DNA of 64,000 nucleotides from Candidatus Epulonipiscium sp. (GTDB lineage Bacteria; Bacillota; Clostridia; Lachnospirales; Defluviitaleaceae), in assembly GCA_012519205.1 (NCBI GenBank), contig JAAYQR010000019.1, positions 1 to 64,000 of the forward strand, written 5' to 3'. Position numbers and translations under genes: made by a program. Within the stretch, counting starts at the first letter, position 1; every line of letters starts with the position of its first letter. The notes below the pieces were generated by a model. It was not told the origin of the DNA, did not search any database, and saw only the letters and a program-made list of their open reading frames with translations. Positions 61,251 through 64,000 of this stretch are shown here, piece by piece.

Positions 61251-63077
61251 GTGAGTGCAAAAAGAGAAGATATAAGAAATATAGCTATTATTGCCCATGT
61301 TGACCATGGCAAAACCACATTAGTAGATGTACTTTTAAAGCAAAGTGGCATATTTAGGGCAAATCAGGAAGTGCAAGATAGAGTAATGGATTCAAATGAC
61401 TTGGAAAGAGAACGTGGTATTACTATTTTATCTAAAAATACGGCAGTTTTCTACAAGGATACTAAGATTAATATTATTGATACCCCAGGGCATGCAGACT
61501 TTGGGGGAGAAGTAGAGCGGGTGCTCAAGATGGTGAATGGGGTTATACTGGTAGTTGATTCTTTTGAAGGCCCCATGCCCCAAACTAAATTCGTACTTAA
61601 AAAAGCATTGGACCTGGAACTTCCAGTCATAGTATGTATTAATAAGGTGGACAGGCCAGAGGCAAGGGTAGATGAAGTTATAGATGAGGTTTTAGATTTA
61701 TTTATAGAGTTAGAAGCAGATGAAAGTCAGCTAGATTGTCCTTTTGTATTTGCCTCAGCTAAAAATGGAATTGCATCTTTAGATAGTCTTGTACAGGGAA
61801 GAGATATGGAACCCCTGTTTGAAACCATTATAAGTCATATACCGGCACCAGCAGGTAGTAGCGAGGAACCAGTCCAGGTTCTTATTTCTACCATCGACTA
61901 TAATGAGTATGTAGGTAGGATAGGAGTAGGTAAGGTAGAAAGAGGAACTATAAGAATTAATAAGGATGGTATTATTGTAAATGCCCTAGACGAAAATAAA
62001 AAGCAAAAAATAAAAATTACAAAAATTTATCAGTTTGAGGGGTTAAAAAGAGTTTCCGTGGAAAGTGCAGCTATTGGGGATATCGTAGCTATATCAGGAA
62101 TAGAAGGAATTAATATAGGTGATACGGTATGTGATATACTACATCCTGAACCCTTACCTTTTGTTAAGATATCTGAACCTACAATTTCCATGAATTTTTC
62201 TGTGAATGATAGTCCCTTTGCTGGTCTAGAAGGTAAATATGTTACTTCCAGGAATATAAGGGATCGTTTGTTTAAGGAACTTCAGACAGATGTGAGCCTT
62301 AAGGTAGAAGAAACAGATTCAGCAGATTCCTTTAAGGTATCCGGAAGGGGAGAGCTTCATCTTTCCATATTAATCGAAACGATGAGAAGGGAAGGGTATG
62401 AATTTCAAGTTTCAAAACCCGAAGTTTTGTATAAGGATATAGATGGAAAACGTTATGAGCCGATGGAATCAGCAACAATAGATGCTCCTGAGGAATTCGT
62501 CGGGGCAGTTATCGAAAAACTAGGAAGTAGAAAAGGTGAATTAATCAATATGGCAGCCTCAAAAGGGGGATATACCCGCTTGGAATTTGCTATTCCATCT
62601 AGAGGTTTAATAGGATATAGATCAGAATTTTTGACAGATACTAAGGGAAATGGTATTTTAAATACCGTATTTGATGGATATGCTCCATATAAGGGGCAAA
62701 TTGAAACAAGACAACAGGGTTCTTTAATCGCTTTTGAAACGGGAGAAGCGGTAACCTATGGTTTATATAATGCACAGGAAAGAGGTATTTTATTTATTGG
62801 ACCAAGTATAAAGGTATACGAGGGTATGGTAGTAGGTCAAAATCCTAAAGGGGAGGATATAGAAGTAAATGTATGCAAAAGAAAGCATGCAAGTAATATG
62901 AGGGCTTCAGGTTCCGATGAAGCTTTAAGGTTATCTCCGCCTAAGATAATGAGTTTAGAAGAGTGCCTTGAATTCATTGAAGAGGATGAGCTTCTAGAAG
63001 TTACTCCTATAAATTTAAGGGTTAGAAAAAGAATATTAAACAGTGGCGAGCGCCAAAGAGCAAGAAGAAGGAAATAG
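61251..63077 (+). CDS. typA: Ribosome-associated GTPase TypA/BipA
   Basis: A translational GTPase of the EF-G type involved in ribosome assembly and stress. The 608-aa protein has the G1 motif AHVDHGKTT, switch region ERERGITI, G3 DTPGHADFGGEVERVL and G4 NKVDRPEARVDEV, then EF-G domains II, III and V and the TypA-specific C-terminal domain (EAVTYGLYNAQERGILFIG onward). The GTG at 61251 with TAGGA upstream is preferred. An in-frame TTG at 61224 lacks a site. The flippase gene follows by 22 nt. Confidence 0.96.
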   Translation: MSAKREDIRNIAIIAHVDHGKTTLVDVLLKQSGIFRANQEVQDRVMDSNDLERERGITILSKNTAVFYKDTKINIIDTPGHADFGGEVERVLKMVNGVILVVDSFEGPMPQTKFVLKKALDLELPVIVCINKVDRPEARVDEVIDEVLDLFIELEADESQLDCPFVFASAKNGIASLDSLVQGRDMEPLFETIISHIPAPAGSSEEPVQVLISTIDYNEYVGRIGVGKVERGTIRINKDGIIVNALDENKKQKIKITKIYQFEGLKRVSVESAAIGDIVAISGIEGINIGDTVCDILHPEPLPFVKISEPTISMNFSVNDSPFAGLEGKYVTSRNIRDRLFKELQTDVSLKVEETDSADSFKVSGRGELHLSILIETMRREGYEFQVSKPEVLYKDIDGKRYEPMESATIDAPEEFVGAVIEKLGSRKGELINMAASKGGYTRLEFAIPSRGLIGYRSEFLTDTKGNGILNTVFDGYAPYKGQIETRQQGSLIAFETGEAVTYGLYNAQERGILFIGPSIKVYEGMVVGQNPKGEDIEVNVCKRKHASNMRASGSDEALRLSPPKIMSLEECLEFIEEDELLEVTPINLRVRKRILNSGERQRARRRK

Positions 63078-63099
63078 TAAATGTATAGAGGTGTGGCCT

Positions 63100-64000
63100 A
63101 TGTCTAAAAAAGATGTTGGGGGAGCATTAGTAAAACAAGCAGCAATTTTAGCCGTTGCCAGTATGATCGTAAGAGTTATGGGGCTGATTTACCGTTGGCC
63201 CCTTACTAATATGATAGGGGACGATGGTAATGGGCTTTATGGTACTGCATTTAATATTTATCTTTTGTTTTTTATATTATCATCAGGGGGGCTCCCCGCT
63301 GCAATTTCCAAGATGGTGTCCGAGAGAATTGCATTAAGGCAGTATAAAAGCGCCCATAAAGTATTTCGAGCTTCGTTGGTAATGGCTGCAACTATGGGAA
63401 TCGTTGGTTCTATGTTATTGTGGTTTGGTGCATACCCTATAGCAAAATTCATGAATAATACCCGTATTGTATACAGTATGAGGGCTTTAGCACCGACCTT
63501 GTTTATAGTAGCACTTATGGGATCCTTTAGAGGATATTTTCAAGGTATGAACACTATGGTTCCTACGGCTATTTCTCAGATTATCGAACAGCTTTTTAAT
63601 GCTATATTTAGCATTGTATTAGCAGCCCTTTTAATAGGTAAGGGAGTGGAGTATGGGGCAGCTGGCGGAACTATGGGTACCGGAATAGGAGCTCTAATGG
63701 GATTCTTATTCCTTTTATTTATATACATATTGTTGCATCCTAAATTGATAAAAAGAATCAATAGGCAAAAGGCTTATGAAATAGATGAATCTTTTAAGGA
63801 TATATTAAAAGATTTAATATCAATATCAATACCCATTATCATTGGAACAACTATTTTTAGTGTGACCAATTTAATTGATGTAAAAATGGTTATGACTATA
63901 CTTCAAAAATCTCTTGGTATGACGGAATTAGAAGCCAATGGTCTTTATGGACAGCTTACGGGCAAATATGTTACATTAACTAATCTTCCTGTTTCTATTT
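63100..64000 (+). CDS. SpoVB/MurJ-type flippase, second copy (cut by window end)
   Basis: The reading frame from the ATG at 63100 (GAGGTG 6 nt upstream) stays open to the window edge, giving about 300 codons. It begins MSKKDVGGALVKQAAILAVA, then RVMGLIYRWPLTNMIGDDGN, followed by alternating membrane helices, GSFRGYFQGMNTMVPTAISQ and a hydrophilic loop. This is the polysaccharide-transporter branch of the MOP superfamily, a paralogue of the gene at 3823-5358. A lipid-linked precursor, for cortex or capsule, is the likely cargo. It sits 22 nt behind typA and may be co-transcribed with it. Confidence 0.88.
   Translation, partial: MSKKDVGGALVKQAAILAVASMIVRVMGLIYRWPLTNMIGDDGNGLYGTAFNIYLLFFILSSGGLPAAISKMVSERIALRQYKSAHKVFRASLVMAATMGIVGSMLLWFGAYPIAKFMNNTRIVYSMRALAPTLFIVALMGSFRGYFQGMNTMVPTAISQIIEQLFNAIFSIVLAALLIGKGVEYGAAGGTMGTGIGALMGFLFLLFIYILLHPKLIKRINRQKAYEIDESFKDILKDLISISIPIIIGTTIFSVTNLIDVKMVMTILQKSLGMTELEANGLYGQLTGKYVTLTNLPVSI

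Overview
The window is a low-GC chromosomal segment from an anaerobic, endospore-forming member of the Clostridia. The evidence is the clostridial gene orders iscR-iscS-iscU-mnmA and cggR-gap-pgk-tpiA-gpmI-eno-secG-rnr-smpB-ssrA, two SpoVB-type flippases, two DUF1657 proteins, a DacF-type carboxypeptidase, coat-like proteins, an Rrf2/IscR regulator, a large 2-hydroxyacyl-CoA dehydratase activase and a sodium-pump decarboxylase subunit. I see no phage, insertion sequence, CRISPR array or rRNA. The species cannot be named from the sequence alone.

Layout. 1-8.1 kb: tRNA-Gln, lysA, rarA, small spore-type genes, spoVB, ogt, a small alarmone synthetase and an RNA methyltransferase. 8.3-11.6 kb: the iron-sulfur/thiolation operon. 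11.7-13.4 kb: a Na/Pi cotransporter. 13.5-25.4 kb: the glycolytic regulator and lower-glycolysis operon, then secG, rnr, an S41 protease on the other strand, smpB and tmRNA. 25.5-33.3 kb: a HAD hydrolase, a frameshifted AAC(3)-like gene, a chemoreceptor, an iron alcohol dehydrogenase, dacF and galM. 33.3-37.0 kb, minus strand: paired chromate-family transporters, an orphan sodium-pump beta subunit with a tiny gamma-like partner, and DUF421/DUF1657. 37.1-40.9 kb: an M29 aminopeptidase ending in a 56-bp perfect palindrome, and an ABC-F ATPase. 40.8-47.7 kb, minus strand: a 32-aa membrane peptide, a frameshifted DUF6320-type gene with an acyltransferase, and an ABC system with a large exported protein. 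47.9-56.7 kb: coat-like proteins, msrA, DAP dehydrogenase, queG, a ClpE-like ATPase, a membrane-anchored HExxH protein and a divergent cis-prenyltransferase. 56.8-64 kb: the 1434-aa activase, typA and a second SpoVB-type flippase cut by the window end.

How the genes connect. The best-understood block is lower glycolysis: a candidate CggR operator precedes cggR, a 14-bp hairpin separates cggR from gap (a possible mRNA-processing boundary), and a second hairpin separates gap from pgk. IscR probably autoregulates through an inverted repeat at its start site. Ddh and LysA give the last two steps of a short lysine/DAP route. The least-explained items are the HEYSH membrane protein, the divergent cis-prenyltransferase, the ABC/CARDB-like trio, the Asn/Lys-rich micro-protein, the long palindrome, and two genes each broken by one missing base in a 7-nt homopolymer.
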